The notes under the pieces: model-generated
Database searches by the model: none
What the model saw: the letters and a program-made list of their open reading frames with translations, nothing else
Told to the model about the DNA's origin: nothing
Translations under genes and position numbers: made by a program
Assembly: GCF_052216985.1 (NCBI RefSeq)
Contig: NZ_JBQOUY010000019.1
Location: forward strand, 1 to 41,882
Length of the DNA: 41,882 nt
Reading direction: 5' to 3'
Origin: Acidaminococcus fermentans_A
Lineage (GTDB): Bacteria > Bacillota > Negativicutes > Acidaminococcales > Acidaminococcaceae
Part shown: in pieces, positions 16,069 to 24,263 of the stretch
Layout: each line of letters begins with the position of its first letter
Position numbering within the stretch: the first letter of the stretch is position 1

Positions 16069-17373
16069 TTAGCCCAGGATCATGGCGCCGATTACACCGC
16101 CGATGAACAGGGTCACATCGAAGAAGATGAAAGTAGGTACACAGGTATCCCAAATATGGTTGTGCTGTCCGTCCGCGTTCAGCCCTGAAGTCGGTCCCAG
16201 GGTGGAATCGGAAGCCGGAGATCCTGCATCGCCCAAAGCCGCAGCGATCCCGATCAGCAGGATGATAGAAGGGATGCTGAAGCCCAGTTTCAGGCCCATG
16301 GGGATATAGATGGAAGCCACGACCGGGATGGTCCCGAAGGAAGTCCCGATACCCATGGTGATCAAGAGACCCACAGCCAGCATCAGGATAGCCCCGCTGA
16401 GTTTGGTGTTAATGACAGCCGTCGTAGCCATGACCAGAGCTTCCACTGAATGAGTTTCCCGGAGTACGTTGGCATAGCCGGCAGCCACCAGCATGACGAA
16501 GGCGATGAAGCCCATCATCTGGACCCCGCCGCTGACCATATCATCCATCTTGTTCCATTTGATGGAACCGGTGACCAGCATCACCAGAAGGCCGCACATA
16601 GCACCGATAGGCAGGGATTTGAAATACAGCTGTGCCACGAAGGCAGCCACCGCACCGGCCAGCGCCTTCCAGCAGTCTGCATTCATTTCGGTTTCTCCGG
16701 CTTTTTCATCCTGACCCATAATAGGCAGGTCCTTGTATTCCCGATCCCGGCTGTAGAAAATAGTAGAAAGGATCAGGCCCACCAGCATGGACGCACCGCC
16801 GATCCACATAACGGAGGAAACATCACTGATGGTGACCTGGACATTGTTGGCTACCATCTGGTCCTTGATGATGGTCATGAACAGCAGACCGAACCCGACT
16901 GGCAGCGAAACATAGGGAGCCTTCAGGCCGAAAGTCAGTGCGCAGGCAACCGCTCTCCGGTCCAGCTTCATATGGTTCATCACCACCAGCAGTGGGGGAA
17001 TCAAAATAGGGATGAAGGCAATATGCACAGGAATCAGGTTCTGGGAGAAACAGGAGACAAAAGCGATAAGGAATACGAAGGCGGCTTTTTTGTTTCCCAC
17101 GATTTTGGTGATTTTCCGTGCAGCGATGTCTGCCAGCCCGGACCGCCCGATGGCAACGGCCAACGTTCCCAGCAGGATGTAGCTCAGAGCGGTTTCTGAG
17201 TTCCCGCCCATACCGCCGATCAGGATACTGACCGTTTTGTCAATGGCCAGTCCGCCTGTGGCTCCGGCTACAATAGCTGCTATCAGGATGGCAAAGAGCA
17301 CATTCATCTTGAGCAGACAGAGCACGGACATGACGATGACGGAAACGACGATGGGGTTGGTTAAGATTTCCAT
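16069..17373 (-). CDS. YuiF-like transporter, probable histidine (or Na+/H+) transporter
   Basis: A polytopic membrane protein of 434 residues with about 11-12 spans, from the ion transporter superfamily that includes NhaC/NhaD antiporters and B. subtilis YuiF, annotated as a histidine transporter. Conserved-looking stretches include CFSQNLIPVHIAFIPILIPP and ALGDAGSPASDSTLGPTSGL. The start is set at 17373, where AGGAG lies 10 nt upstream; an in-frame GTG nine codons earlier lacks one. It heads a unit with hutH and has a SARP-type promoter, so it very likely imports histidine, perhaps by Na+ or H+ coupling. Urocanate is an alternative substrate. Confidence 0.8.
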   Translation of the reverse strand: MEILTNPIVVSVIVMSVLCLLKMNVLFAILIAAIVAGATGGLAIDKTVSILIGGMGGNSETALSYILLGTLAVAIGRSGLADIAARKITKIVGNKKAAFVFLIAFVSCFSQNLIPVHIAFIPILIPPLLVVMNHMKLDRRAVACALTFGLKAPYVSLPVGFGLLFMTIIKDQMVANNVQVTISDVSSVMWIGGASMLVGLILSTIFYSRDREYKDLPIMGQDEKAGETEMNADCWKALAGAVAAFVAQLYFKSLPIGAMCGLLVMLVTGSIKWNKMDDMVSGGVQMMGFIAFVMLVAAGYANVLRETHSVEALVMATTAVINTKLSGAILMLAVGLLITMGIGTSFGTIPVVASIYIPMGLKLGFSIPSIILLIGIAAALGDAGSPASDSTLGPTSGLNADGQHNHIWDTCVPTFIFFDVTLFIGGVIGAMILG

Positions 17374-17449
17374 ACATTGATCACTCCTTTTCTTATTCAC
17401 TTTTCCGTTTGCGGGGATTCCTGCGCAATCCCCGACTTTTTACAGGTCT

Positions 17450-17481
17450 ATTGTACTGTTAAAAGGTCAAAAGAAAGTCAA
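17450..17481 (-). promoter_or_regulatory. SARP-type promoter of transporter-hutH
   Basis: On the minus strand TTGACT (17476-17481) and TTGACC (17465-17470) repeat 11 bp apart. Nine bases separate the second GACC core from TACAAT at 17450-17455. The expected transcription start is near 17443, giving a ~70-nt leader. Confidence 0.65.
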
Positions 17482-17577
17482 AAGTTTCGGTTTTATAATA
17501 TGATTTTGAATTTTCTTTTTATTTGCAGAAGGGTTCTTTTTTGTCGTTTTTTACTCCGCTATTGTGCTAAAGCGAAA

Positions 17578-17592
17578 GACGTTTTTTGGACA
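17578..17592 (+). promoter_or_regulatory. Orphan plus-oriented GACG repeat pair
   Basis: GACG at 17578-17581 and GACA at 17589-17592 have the same 11-bp spacing as the SARP-type promoters but point the other way. No -10 stands at the expected place and no plus-strand gene follows. It may be a regulator binding site without its own promoter. Confidence 0.35.
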
Positions 17593-17594
17593 CA

Positions 17595-17630
17595 CAAAAA
17601 GAGAGTGCTGCACGTTCGGCGCAGCACTCC
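17595..17630 (-). terminator. Intrinsic terminator of the putative small RNA
   Basis: A perfect 9-bp stem (GAGTGCTGC with GCAGCACTC) with a loop of about seven bases is followed on the minus strand by TCTTTTTG. It lacks a T tract on the plus strand, so it acts on minus-strand RNA. It lies more than 220 bp beyond the mocA stop and could also end that operon. Confidence 0.8.
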
Positions 17631-17791
17631 TTCGAGACAGGCAGAGGCCCTCCTAGGATCCATTCTATTTTATGGGATACTGAAATGGATCTAAAGGATT
17701 TCATTGCGCAGGAATGACCATCTGGAGTGATCGTTTTATCACGCTATCGCTATATTGTGATAAAGTAAAATTGTCATAAAATCCTTTAGAT
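17595..17791 (-). ncRNA. Putative ~195-nt structured small RNA or leader
   Basis: A promoter at 17798-17829 predicts transcription starting near 17791, exactly at the first base of a perfect 13-bp inverted repeat (17779-17791 with 17689-17701). Two smaller stems nest inside it: 17773-17777 with 17714-17718, and 17757-17764 with 17735-17742. The RNA would end at a strong terminator (17604-17628 plus a T run). No convincing open reading frame with a ribosome binding site is present. It lies between the molybdenum gene cluster and the histidine transporter. It could be an independent sRNA or an attenuated leader of the transporter transcript. The prediction is from sequence only. Confidence 0.55.
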
Positions 17792-17797
17792 GTTGTC

Positions 17798-17829
17798 ATT
17801 GTATCCTCCACCCGTCCATAAAGAGTCAA
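17798..17829 (-). promoter_or_regulatory. SARP-type promoter of the putative small RNA
   Basis: On the minus strand TTGACT (17824-17829) and GGACG (core 17813-17816) repeat 11 bp apart, followed by nine bases and TACAAT at 17798-17803. The stretch from TTGAC through GGACG is identical to that at the Mo-hydroxylase promoter (32136-32152) except for one base. Confidence 0.6.
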
Positions 17830-17853
17830 TTTTGGTGGTTTTGGCAAAAAAAA

Positions 17854-18444
17854 TCATGGAAGATCTTTTTCTTTGATCCATTGCCCCAGTCTTTCATAAT
17901 CCGCCCAAGTATCCAGATCTTGATGTTCTTTTTCCCGGTCGATGGCCACCTGCCTGGTGTTTTCCGCGGTCATCAACTTTTTCCCGCCTTCCTCTCCTGT
18001 CAATTGCTGCAAGGCAGGGGCATAATGGGCCGGGATACAGACAGGCATCCCTTTCTGTCCTCTGTAAACAGGTTGGATGATACAGGCAGGATGGACCTCC
18101 TGAGCTTCCAGGAGCTGCTGGCAGCTGGCTGCAGAGACCAAGGGCTGGTCAGCCGTCAGGAAAAAATAACCGTCCACCTCCCCGGCCGCATCCACTCCAG
18201 CCCGGATGGAAGAAGCCTTGCCTTCCGCCGCATCCCTATTGGAGACTGGCTGGATCCCTTTGGCGGCACAATAGAGGGCTATATCTGTATCATTGGTCAC
18301 GATGACCCGTTTGGCCAAAGGTAGCTTTTCCAGCAGATCTGCCGCATATTGATACAGTTCCCGGTCTCCCAGCAGGAGATGATATTTGTTTTTTCCCAGT
18401 CGCCTGGAAAATCCTGCAGCCAGGATGATTCCTGCAATCTTCAT
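17854..18444 (-). CDS. mocA: MocA-like molybdenum cofactor nucleotidyltransferase
   Basis: A 196-residue protein of the MobA/MocA nucleotidyltransferase family. The N-terminal motif is LAAGFSRRLGKNK, and the AAG form is closer to MocA (CTP:molybdopterin cytidylyltransferase) than to MobA, which has AGG. FFLTADQPLV supplies the metal-binding aspartate. It ends a ten-gene molybdenum operon. It most likely makes the cytosine dinucleotide form of the cofactor for the xanthine-oxidase-family enzyme at 28.5-32 kb. The ATG has AGGGGAGGG just upstream. CTP specificity is inferred, not proven. Confidence 0.8.
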   Translation of the reverse strand: MKIAGIILAAGFSRRLGKNKYHLLLGDRELYQYAADLLEKLPLAKRVIVTNDTDIALYCAAKGIQPVSNRDAAEGKASSIRAGVDAAGEVDGYFFLTADQPLVSAASCQQLLEAQEVHPACIIQPVYRGQKGMPVCIPAHYAPALQQLTGEEGGKKLMTAENTRQVAIDREKEHQDLDTWADYERLGQWIKEKDLP

Positions 18445-18457
18445 GTTTCCCTCCCCT

Positions 18458-19471
18458 TCAAAACAACAGGATCCCTTCTAGAGGATAATACGCAAAAATC
18501 ATCTGTCCTGCCCGGATGTCGGGTACTCTCTGAGATGATTTTTCCCATTCCCAGGTCACCGTGAGACTCTGAGGAATCAACTGATAGATATCATAGACTT
18601 TCTGCTGGTCTGCCATCCGATAGCAGAAACGCAATGACAGCCGCAGCGTCTTTTCCCGGGCTGCGTAAGTGAATTTTCCAGCATCCAGCACCAAGACTTC
18701 TTTCCCTGCCGCCGTTTCTTCCGGCAGCTGGGCAAAGAGTTCCGGGGTCTCTTCCTTCCGGAAGCAGTTCTTATACCCTGCCAGCTGGGCCGAGACCAGT
18801 GTCCGAGGATGCTCTAGCACCTGTTCTTTTTCACCGAAATCTACAATCCGGCCCTGATCCAAGACCAGGATCCGGCTGCAGATCCGCAGCGCCTCTTCCA
18901 TACTGTGGGTGACCAGTACCACGGTCTTCCGCACGGTGTCCAGGACGCTGACCAAATCGTTTTCCATCTGCCATTTCAGGTTCGTATCCAGCGCAGAAAA
19001 AGGTTCATCCAGCAGCAGGACCTGAGGATCCACGCAGAGCATCCGTGCCAAGGCTGCCCGCTGTTTCTCGCCCCCGGAAAGGGTCTCCGGATAAGCATCC
19101 ATCAAAGGTTCCAGACGGAACCGCCGCAGAAGCTTTCCTGCTTTTTCTTTCTTATCCCTCCGATTCCCATCCATGACGACAGTAAGATTTTCCCATAGGG
19201 TCAAATGGGGGAACAGGGCATAATCTTGAAAAAGGTAACCCACTTTTCTCTTTTGACAAGCCAGATTGATTTTTCCGTGGGCAAAACAGATCCTGTCATT
19301 GATGGCAATGGTTCCCCAGTCCGGTTTTTCGATGCCTGCAATCATTTTCAGGAGCATGGATTTCCCACTTCCGGAAGCTCCTACCACTGCCAGATTCTCA
19401 TTGCCGATGGAAAAATCGGCCTGCAGGGTGAAATGGTGCAGCTTCTTTTCCACATTGACCGCCAGACTCAT
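18458..19471 (-). CDS. modC: Molybdate ABC transporter ATP-binding protein
   Basis: The 337-residue ATPase of the molybdate importer. Walker A is GASGSGKS at 31-38, the signature LSGGEKQRAALARML, and Walker B VLLLDEPFSALD. The region after about residue 230 is a divergent C-terminal domain of the size expected for a regulatory TOBE/MOP-like domain. It starts one base after the modB stop and is followed 13 bp later by mocA. Tungstate transport is an alternative, but the molybdenum cofactor context favours molybdate. Confidence 0.9.
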   Translation of the reverse strand: MSLAVNVEKKLHHFTLQADFSIGNENLAVVGASGSGKSMLLKMIAGIEKPDWGTIAINDRICFAHGKINLACQKRKVGYLFQDYALFPHLTLWENLTVVMDGNRRDKKEKAGKLLRRFRLEPLMDAYPETLSGGEKQRAALARMLCVDPQVLLLDEPFSALDTNLKWQMENDLVSVLDTVRKTVVLVTHSMEEALRICSRILVLDQGRIVDFGEKEQVLEHPRTLVSAQLAGYKNCFRKEETPELFAQLPEETAAGKEVLVLDAGKFTYAAREKTLRLSLRFCYRMADQQKVYDIYQLIPQSLTVTWEWEKSSQRVPDIRAGQMIFAYYPLEGILLF

Positions 19472-19472
19472 A

Positions 19473-20123
19473 TCACTTTCCCCTTTGTGTCAGTATATGC
19501 AGACAGATGATGGAGAGCAGATTCAGTGCCATTACGGCTCCCACCCAAGCAAAAGCCTGCTCTTTCCGTCCTGCCTGTACGGCAGAATAAATGGCGGTGG
19601 AAATGGTCTGGGTCTTGCCAGGGATATTCCCGGAAATCATCATGGTCGCTCCGAATTCTCCCAGGGAACGGGTAAAAGTCAGGATGACCCCTGAAATCAG
19701 GCCCTGTCGGGAAAGAGGAAGGAGGATCTTCCAGAAGATCTTGCTTTCCGACATCCCTAAGGTCCGGGCAACCTGCAGGTATTCTTCGTTGACCTGGAGA
19801 AAGGTCCCATAAGTCGTCCGGTACATCAGGGGAAAACTAACCACAATGGCCGCGATCACATTGGCCCACCAGGTAAAGACGATATGGAAATGGAAGCATT
19901 CATAAATTCCCTGGAATGGTCCGTAGTTCCCCAGAAGGACCAGCAGCAGGAAACCCACAACGGTGGGCGGAAGCACCAAAGGGAGCGTGAATACCGCATC
20001 GAAGAAGCCGCTGCCCCGACGGAGTATCCTGACCCCATAGGCGGCCAGGATACCCAGGAAAAAGGTGACGACGGTCGCTACCAGTGCTACCTGCAAGGAA
20101 AGGCTCATTGGAGATCCGCTCAT
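19473..20123 (-). CDS. modB: Molybdate ABC transporter permease
   Basis: A 216-residue membrane protein with about five spans. Its EAA loop (EYLQVARTLGMSESKIFWKI, then LGEFGATMMISG) is typical of molybdate/sulfate permeases. The ATG overlaps the modA stop by four bases (ATGA), indicating translational coupling. A second in-frame ATG five codons later is possible. It passes molybdate delivered by ModA across the membrane. Confidence 0.9.
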   Translation of the reverse strand: MSGSPMSLSLQVALVATVVTFFLGILAAYGVRILRRGSGFFDAVFTLPLVLPPTVVGFLLLVLLGNYGPFQGIYECFHFHIVFTWWANVIAAIVVSFPLMYRTTYGTFLQVNEEYLQVARTLGMSESKIFWKILLPLSRQGLISGVILTFTRSLGEFGATMMISGNIPGKTQTISTAIYSAVQAGRKEQAFAWVGAVMALNLLSIICLHILTQRGK

Positions 20124-20911
20124 TGCACGTTCACCACAAAGCCATATTTTTCATAGACTTTCTGAGCCTCCGGAGATTTCAAGTACTGATAAAAATCCCT
20201 GACGGCTGGTTTTTCTCCACTTTTTTTCAAGATTGCCAAGGGATAAAAGATGCCCTGATTGATTCCCCCAGGCGCCACAGCCACGATCCGTACCCGGTCT
20301 TTTTCAATGGCTGCATCGGTGCGGTAGACCGGAGCACACGGGACATTCCCGGAAGCGACCCATTCCAGGCTCTGCCGAACATCCTGGGACAGGACCATTT
20401 TCTGCTTTACCTGATCCCAGATCCCCATGTTCTGGAACAGTTTTTCACTGTACTGTCCCACGGGCACCGAAGCAGGGTCAGCAATAGCGATTTTCGTCAC
20501 ATTGTCTCCTGCTGCATCCTGGAAACTGCTGAGTGCCAAAGAAGACGCTTTCGGAACGATCAGCACCAGCTCGTTCTTCAACAGTTCCACCCGGCTGGAT
20601 CCGTCAACCAGCTGCTTTTTTTCTAAGGTATCCATTTGTTTATCAGAAGCAGAAATGAATAGATCCGCCGGAGACCCTTCCATGATTTGATTCATCAATG
20701 TGCCTGACCCGGCATAATTCGTCCGGATGGCCACCTCCGGATGCTTTTTTTCATACTCCCCTTTGATTTCATTTACGGCATCCGCCATGGAAGCGGCTGC
20801 AGAAATATAGATTTCTTCCTGGGCTGCTTTCGGCTGGGGCGCACTGTTTCCGCAGCCAAAGATCAAAAAGACTGCCAAGGAACCCAACAGTCCAGCAAGG
20901 GCTTTCTTCAT
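20120..20911 (-). CDS. modA: Molybdate-binding lipoprotein
   Basis: The substrate-binding protein of the molybdate transporter, 263 residues. It has a lipoprotein signal peptide with lipobox LIFGC, so Cys20 should be lipidated. The mature part begins with the ISAAASMADAVNEIK region. NYAGSGTLMNQIMEGSPADL matches the oxyanion-binding segment of ModA. A GAAAGGAGG site precedes the ATG. It leads modABC and follows the mog gene by 14 bp. Confidence 0.92.
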   Translation of the reverse strand: MKKALAGLLGSLAVFLIFGCGNSAPQPKAAQEEIYISAAASMADAVNEIKGEYEKKHPEVAIRTNYAGSGTLMNQIMEGSPADLFISASDKQMDTLEKKQLVDGSSRVELLKNELVLIVPKASSLALSSFQDAAGDNVTKIAIADPASVPVGQYSEKLFQNMGIWDQVKQKMVLSQDVRQSLEWVASGNVPCAPVYRTDAAIEKDRVRIVAVAPGGINQGIFYPLAILKKSGEKPAVRDFYQYLKSPEAQKVYEKYGFVVNVQ

Positions 20912-20925
20912 GTTTTTCCTCCTTT

Positions 20926-21429
20926 CTAACGCAGTGCGTCCATATGGGCACAGTCGTTCTTGGCTCGAGTCAGCATTTGCAGGCCATGATCCAGGGGCTG
21001 GAGGATAAAGGAAAGATTCTCTACGGCCGCTTTGGGGCTCCCCGGCAGATTGATGATCAGACAGTGTTTCCGGATCCCGGAAATTCCCCGGGAAAGGATT
21101 CCGTTGGGAGTTACTTCGAAACTTTTCCGTCGCATCAATTCAGGAAAACCCGGAACTGTTTTCTCAATGATCTCCCCTGTGGCTTCCGGAGTCACATCTC
21201 TTTCATTCAATCCCGTTCCTCCCAGGGTCAAAAGTAGATCAACCTTCCCTCCATCAGCGATTTGCCGCATTTTTTCCGCCAACAGCTCCCGTTCATCAGG
21301 AAGGATTGCCTGTTCTGTGATCTGATACCCTTCATGGGTGAGCAGTCCAGCCACTGCTGGTCCAGTCAGATCTTTTTTCCCCTGGAGAGCGCTGCTGTCG
21401 CTGACCGTGATCAAACAGACTCTGTACAT
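20926..21429 (-). CDS. mog: MogA/MoaB-family molybdopterin adenylyltransferase
   Basis: The 167-residue product activates molybdopterin by adenylylation before metal insertion. It has LTLGGTGLNERDVTPEAT, the MogA/MoaB molybdopterin-binding motif, and NLPGSPKA. The start at 21429 lies inside the end of the MOSC gene, a 19-bp overlap. The reading frame stays open upstream to 21732, but that part is a shadow of the MOSC gene and is left out. Its place between moaA/MOSC and modA fits the operon. Confidence 0.87.
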   Translation of the reverse strand: MYRVCLITVSDSSALQGKKDLTGPAVAGLLTHEGYQITEQAILPDERELLAEKMRQIADGGKVDLLLTLGGTGLNERDVTPEATGEIIEKTVPGFPELMRRKSFEVTPNGILSRGISGIRKHCLIINLPGSPKAAVENLSFILQPLDHGLQMLTRAKNDCAHMDALR

Positions 21430-21848
21430 ATGGCATCCCCCGTTCTGACCACACCGCCCTGGATCACTTTGGCAAATATGCCTTTTTGGGGCATGATGCA
21501 TTTTCCCACCCGCTGCCGGATGGCACAGGACTGGTGGCATTCTTTCCCGATCTGGGTGATTTCCAGGCAGCAGGTTCCACTGTATAGCCGATCCCCCACT
21601 TGCATCTTTTCCAGGGGAAGTCCCTGGACCAGGAGATTTTCTCCAAAGGCGCCAAATTCCAGTTGGCAGCCGCTGTCCTGCTGGAATTGCTGAAAGCTTT
21701 CCAGAGACAGCAGGCTGACCTGCCGATGCCAATGCCCAGCATGGGCATCGCCGACGATTCCCCAGTCTGTGCGGATTTCTGCTTCTGCCACTGGCAGCTT
21801 CACCGTTCCTTTATTTTCACTGAGATTGATAGAAATAATGGTTCCCAT
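21411..21848 (-). CDS. MOSC domain protein
   Basis: A 145-residue stand-alone MOSC domain. The conserved cysteine region reads GKECHQSCAIRQRVGKCIMP and the C-terminal part is QGGVVRTGD. MOSC domains are thought to bind or deliver the molybdenum cofactor or sulfur; the exact role of stand-alone forms is unclear. It begins directly after the moaA stop, with the moaA C-terminal Gly-Gly codons acting as its GGAGG site. Sulfido-ligand handling for the hydroxylase is possible but unproven. Confidence 0.85.
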   Translation of the reverse strand: MGTIISINLSENKGTVKLPVAEAEIRTDWGIVGDAHAGHWHRQVSLLSLESFQQFQQDSGCQLEFGAFGENLLVQGLPLEKMQVGDRLYSGTCCLEITQIGKECHQSCAIRQRVGKCIMPQKGIFAKVIQGGVVRTGDAICTESV

Positions 21849-22802
21849 TTATCCTCCGATCTGGTACATCTTTCGGCCCGGGCAAGGTCGGGAGGCAAAA
21901 TGATTCCTCTCCGGTTTCTGCCAGACAGCCTCTCTCATCTGCTGCAAGAACGCTTCCCGGGACAGATCACCTTGGAGGAACGCTTCCACATCCAGTGCAG
22001 CCTCCTGTTCCAGGCAAAGGAAGATTTTCCCCGCCGCATCCATCCGGATCCTATTGCACTGGCTGCAAAAGGGATGGCCCACTGCATCGATGAATCCGAT
22101 CCGTCCTGGGGTCCTGGGAAGCTCCAGATACCGAGCCGGGCCATTTCCTCTGGACAGGCTCCATTTCCAGTCCGGATACAGCCGATCCACTTCCTGGAGG
22201 ACCCGTTCCCGGGGAATGCCCTGGTAACGGTTCCCTTCTCCCAGCGGCATCAGCTCGATGAACCGGACAGCCAAGGGATATTGTGCCGCCAGCTGTAAAA
22301 AAGCAGGGATTTCCCGGTCATTGTATCCTTTCACCAGGACCACATTCAGTTTAAAGGCCTGATAGCCCTGCGCGATCCCATGCTGCAAACCTTCCCAGAC
22401 GGGAGCCAGATCCCCGCCCCGGGTCATCTTTTGGTAGGTTCCATCCTGGAGAGAATCCAGGGAAACATTGATGCTGTCCAAATGGGAAAGGATCGGCCAA
22501 TACCGCTCCAGATACTGTCCATTGGTAGTCAGTGTCACAGAAGAAAACCATTCCCTGTCCAACAGTCTTTCCAGAAAGGATCCGATTCCCGGCCGCAGCA
22601 GCGGTTCACCACCAGTGATCTTCAATTTTCGGATACCCAGTTCCCGAAAACAGGACAACACCCGGAAGATTTCCTCATCTGTCAGGGGTTCCTGCTGGAG
22701 CGGACTGCATCCTGGCAACCTGCAGTAGAGGCAGCCAAGATTACAGGAAGCCGTGACTGAAAGCCGCAGATAGTCGATGGTCCTTCCCCATTGATCTTCC
22801 AT
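21849..22802 (-). CDS. moaA: GTP 3',8-cyclase
   Basis: A radical SAM enzyme for the first step of molybdopterin synthesis. The N-terminal cluster motif is CNLGCLYC; the C-terminal cluster motif is FCSQCNRIRMD with a further Cys in FLCLE. The protein ends in the functional Gly-Gly tail (YQIGG). The start at 22802 is preferred because GGGAG lies 7 nt upstream and it follows the moaC stop closely. An ATG at 22820 would overlap moaC. This gives 317 residues, normal for the family. Confidence 0.93.
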   Translation of the reverse strand: MEDQWGRTIDYLRLSVTASCNLGCLYCRLPGCSPLQQEPLTDEEIFRVLSCFRELGIRKLKITGGEPLLRPGIGSFLERLLDREWFSSVTLTTNGQYLERYWPILSHLDSINVSLDSLQDGTYQKMTRGGDLAPVWEGLQHGIAQGYQAFKLNVVLVKGYNDREIPAFLQLAAQYPLAVRFIELMPLGEGNRYQGIPRERVLQEVDRLYPDWKWSLSRGNGPARYLELPRTPGRIGFIDAVGHPFCSQCNRIRMDAAGKIFLCLEQEAALDVEAFLQGDLSREAFLQQMREAVWQKPERNHFASRPCPGRKMYQIGG

Positions 22803-22803
22803 T

Positions 22804-23283
22804 TCACGGCTCCCTGTCATAGATCCCGCTCCGGCCGCCTTCCTTATGTTCCAGACGGATCTGGCCCAGAACCATGCCTCGGTCGATTCCCTTGGTCATA
22901 TCATAGATGGTAAGCAGCGCTACGGAAACTCCTGTAAGGGCTTCCATTTCCACACCTGTTTTGCCTTCGATCTTTACCCGGCAGTGTGCCACAATGGTAC
23001 AATTCTCTTCATCCACAGAAAAAGTCAGGGCGATCCCGCCCAAAGGAAGGGGATGGGCCATGGGGATCAGTTCCCAAGTCCTTTTGGCCGCCATGATCCC
23101 GGCCACCTGTGCCACCGTCAGCACGTCGCCTTTTTTGATTTTTTTCTGCTGGATCTGTTCCAGAGCCTCCCGGCTCATGGTGATGATTCCGGAAGCTTCT
23201 GCGATCCGGCAGGTCACCGCTTTCTCAGAAACATCCACCATCCGGGCATTTCCCCGTCCGTCGAAGTGGTTCCAGCCCGGCAT
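22804..23283 (-). CDS. moaC: Cyclic pyranopterin monophosphate synthase
   Basis: A 159-residue protein converting the MoaA product to cyclic pyranopterin monophosphate. Family motifs are PMAHPLPLGG, KIEGKTGVEMEALTG and the C-terminal EHKEGGRSG. The ATG at 23283 overlaps the stop of the MoeA-like gene by one base, with GGAGG 9 nt upstream. A GTG one codon earlier is possible. moaD and moaE (molybdopterin synthase) are not in this window. Confidence 0.93.
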   Translation of the reverse strand: MPGWNHFDGRGNARMVDVSEKAVTCRIAEASGIITMSREALEQIQQKKIKKGDVLTVAQVAGIMAAKRTWELIPMAHPLPLGGIALTFSVDEENCTIVAHCRVKIEGKTGVEMEALTGVSVALLTIYDMTKGIDRGMVLGQIRLEHKEGGRSGIYDREP

Positions 23284-24263
23284 CACAGGAGCCCTCCATG
23301 GCCCAGCCTGGCAATGTATTCCCGAGTAATGGGTTCTTTAGCTGCAGCCAGGGGCAGGATCAGATCAAAGACTGTCCGAGGATGGGACATGACGGACCCT
23401 GGCAATCCTAAGATTACCGTCTGGTGATGGTAGGCCGCCATGAACATGGCTCCAGGCAGGACCGGGGTCCCATAGGTCACCACCTGGGTACTGACCTCTT
23501 GGATAGCTCCGGGGGTATTGTCATCCGGATCCACGCTCATCCCCCCTGTACAAAGGATCAGATCCAGCTTTTCTGCGATCATCTCCCGGAGCTGACGGAC
23601 GATGCTTTCCTTGTCATCCATGGTATAGTGGTGGTCCACGATGGTGAATCCATAAGGCTTCAGCTTAGCCGGCAGCACTTCCCGGAAGCCATCTTTTACC
23701 AGCCCTTTGCAGACTTCACTGCCCGTGGTCAAGATTCCCGCTTTCTGGGGCACAAAAGGCCGGATGGACAGCACTTTTTCTCCGCCAGCCAATTTTTCAC
23801 ACTGGCGGATCTTTTCTTTAGCGATCCATAAAGGGATGGCCCGGGTCCCAGCCACCACGGTCCCCTGGGTAACAGGCGTCCCATTCTGTTTGGTGGCAAT
23901 CATGACTTCCCCATATAGATTGATCCGGTCCAGCAGGGGTACATTGACCCGGAGCAGACCATCTACAGCGGCTCTCAAGTTGATCCGCCCCTCGGAAATC
24001 TCGGAGCGTTCCAAATGATCTCCCTGACAGATGTCAGCCAGATGTTCCGCCGCTTCATTCTCATGATAAGTAAATCCATCCAGTTCCAAGGTGTAGATGT
24101 GTTCCTTTCCCATGGAAAGGAGCACCGGGATATCTTCCGGCTGGACAATATGGCCTTTCTTGAAACGGGGGCCTTTCCGCTCACCAGGGATGATCTGGGT
24201 CATATCATGGGCCAGTATCTGCCCCACTGCTTCCTGCACAGAGATTTTCTTAACCGTATTCAT
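23283..24263 (-). CDS. MoeA-like molybdopterin-binding protein, short form
   Basis: A 326-residue protein with the MoeA/MogA molybdopterin-binding domain in its second half (ILTTGSEV, then LILCTGGMSVDPDDNTPGAI and LGLPGSVM). It is shorter than the ~400-residue MoeA and lacks an obvious C-terminal beta-barrel domain. Short forms like this often sit beside XdhC in molybdenum-hydroxylase clusters. It may insert Mo or hand the cofactor on for nucleotide addition. The ATG overlaps the xdhC stop (TGATG). Confidence 0.8.
   Translation of the reverse strand: MNTVKKISVQEAVGQILAHDMTQIIPGERKGPRFKKGHIVQPEDIPVLLSMGKEHIYTLELDGFTYHENEAAEHLADICQGDHLERSEISEGRINLRAAVDGLLRVNVPLLDRINLYGEVMIATKQNGTPVTQGTVVAGTRAIPLWIAKEKIRQCEKLAGGEKVLSIRPFVPQKAGILTTGSEVCKGLVKDGFREVLPAKLKPYGFTIVDHHYTMDDKESIVRQLREMIAEKLDLILCTGGMSVDPDDNTPGAIQEVSTQVVTYGTPVLPGAMFMAAYHHQTVILGLPGSVMSHPRTVFDLILPLAAAKEPITREYIARLGHGGLL

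Noticed and set aside
17641..17853. Small ORF starting ATGGATCC near the 3' part of the putative sRNA
   Set aside because: It lacks an upstream ribosome binding site and would read through the terminator stem.
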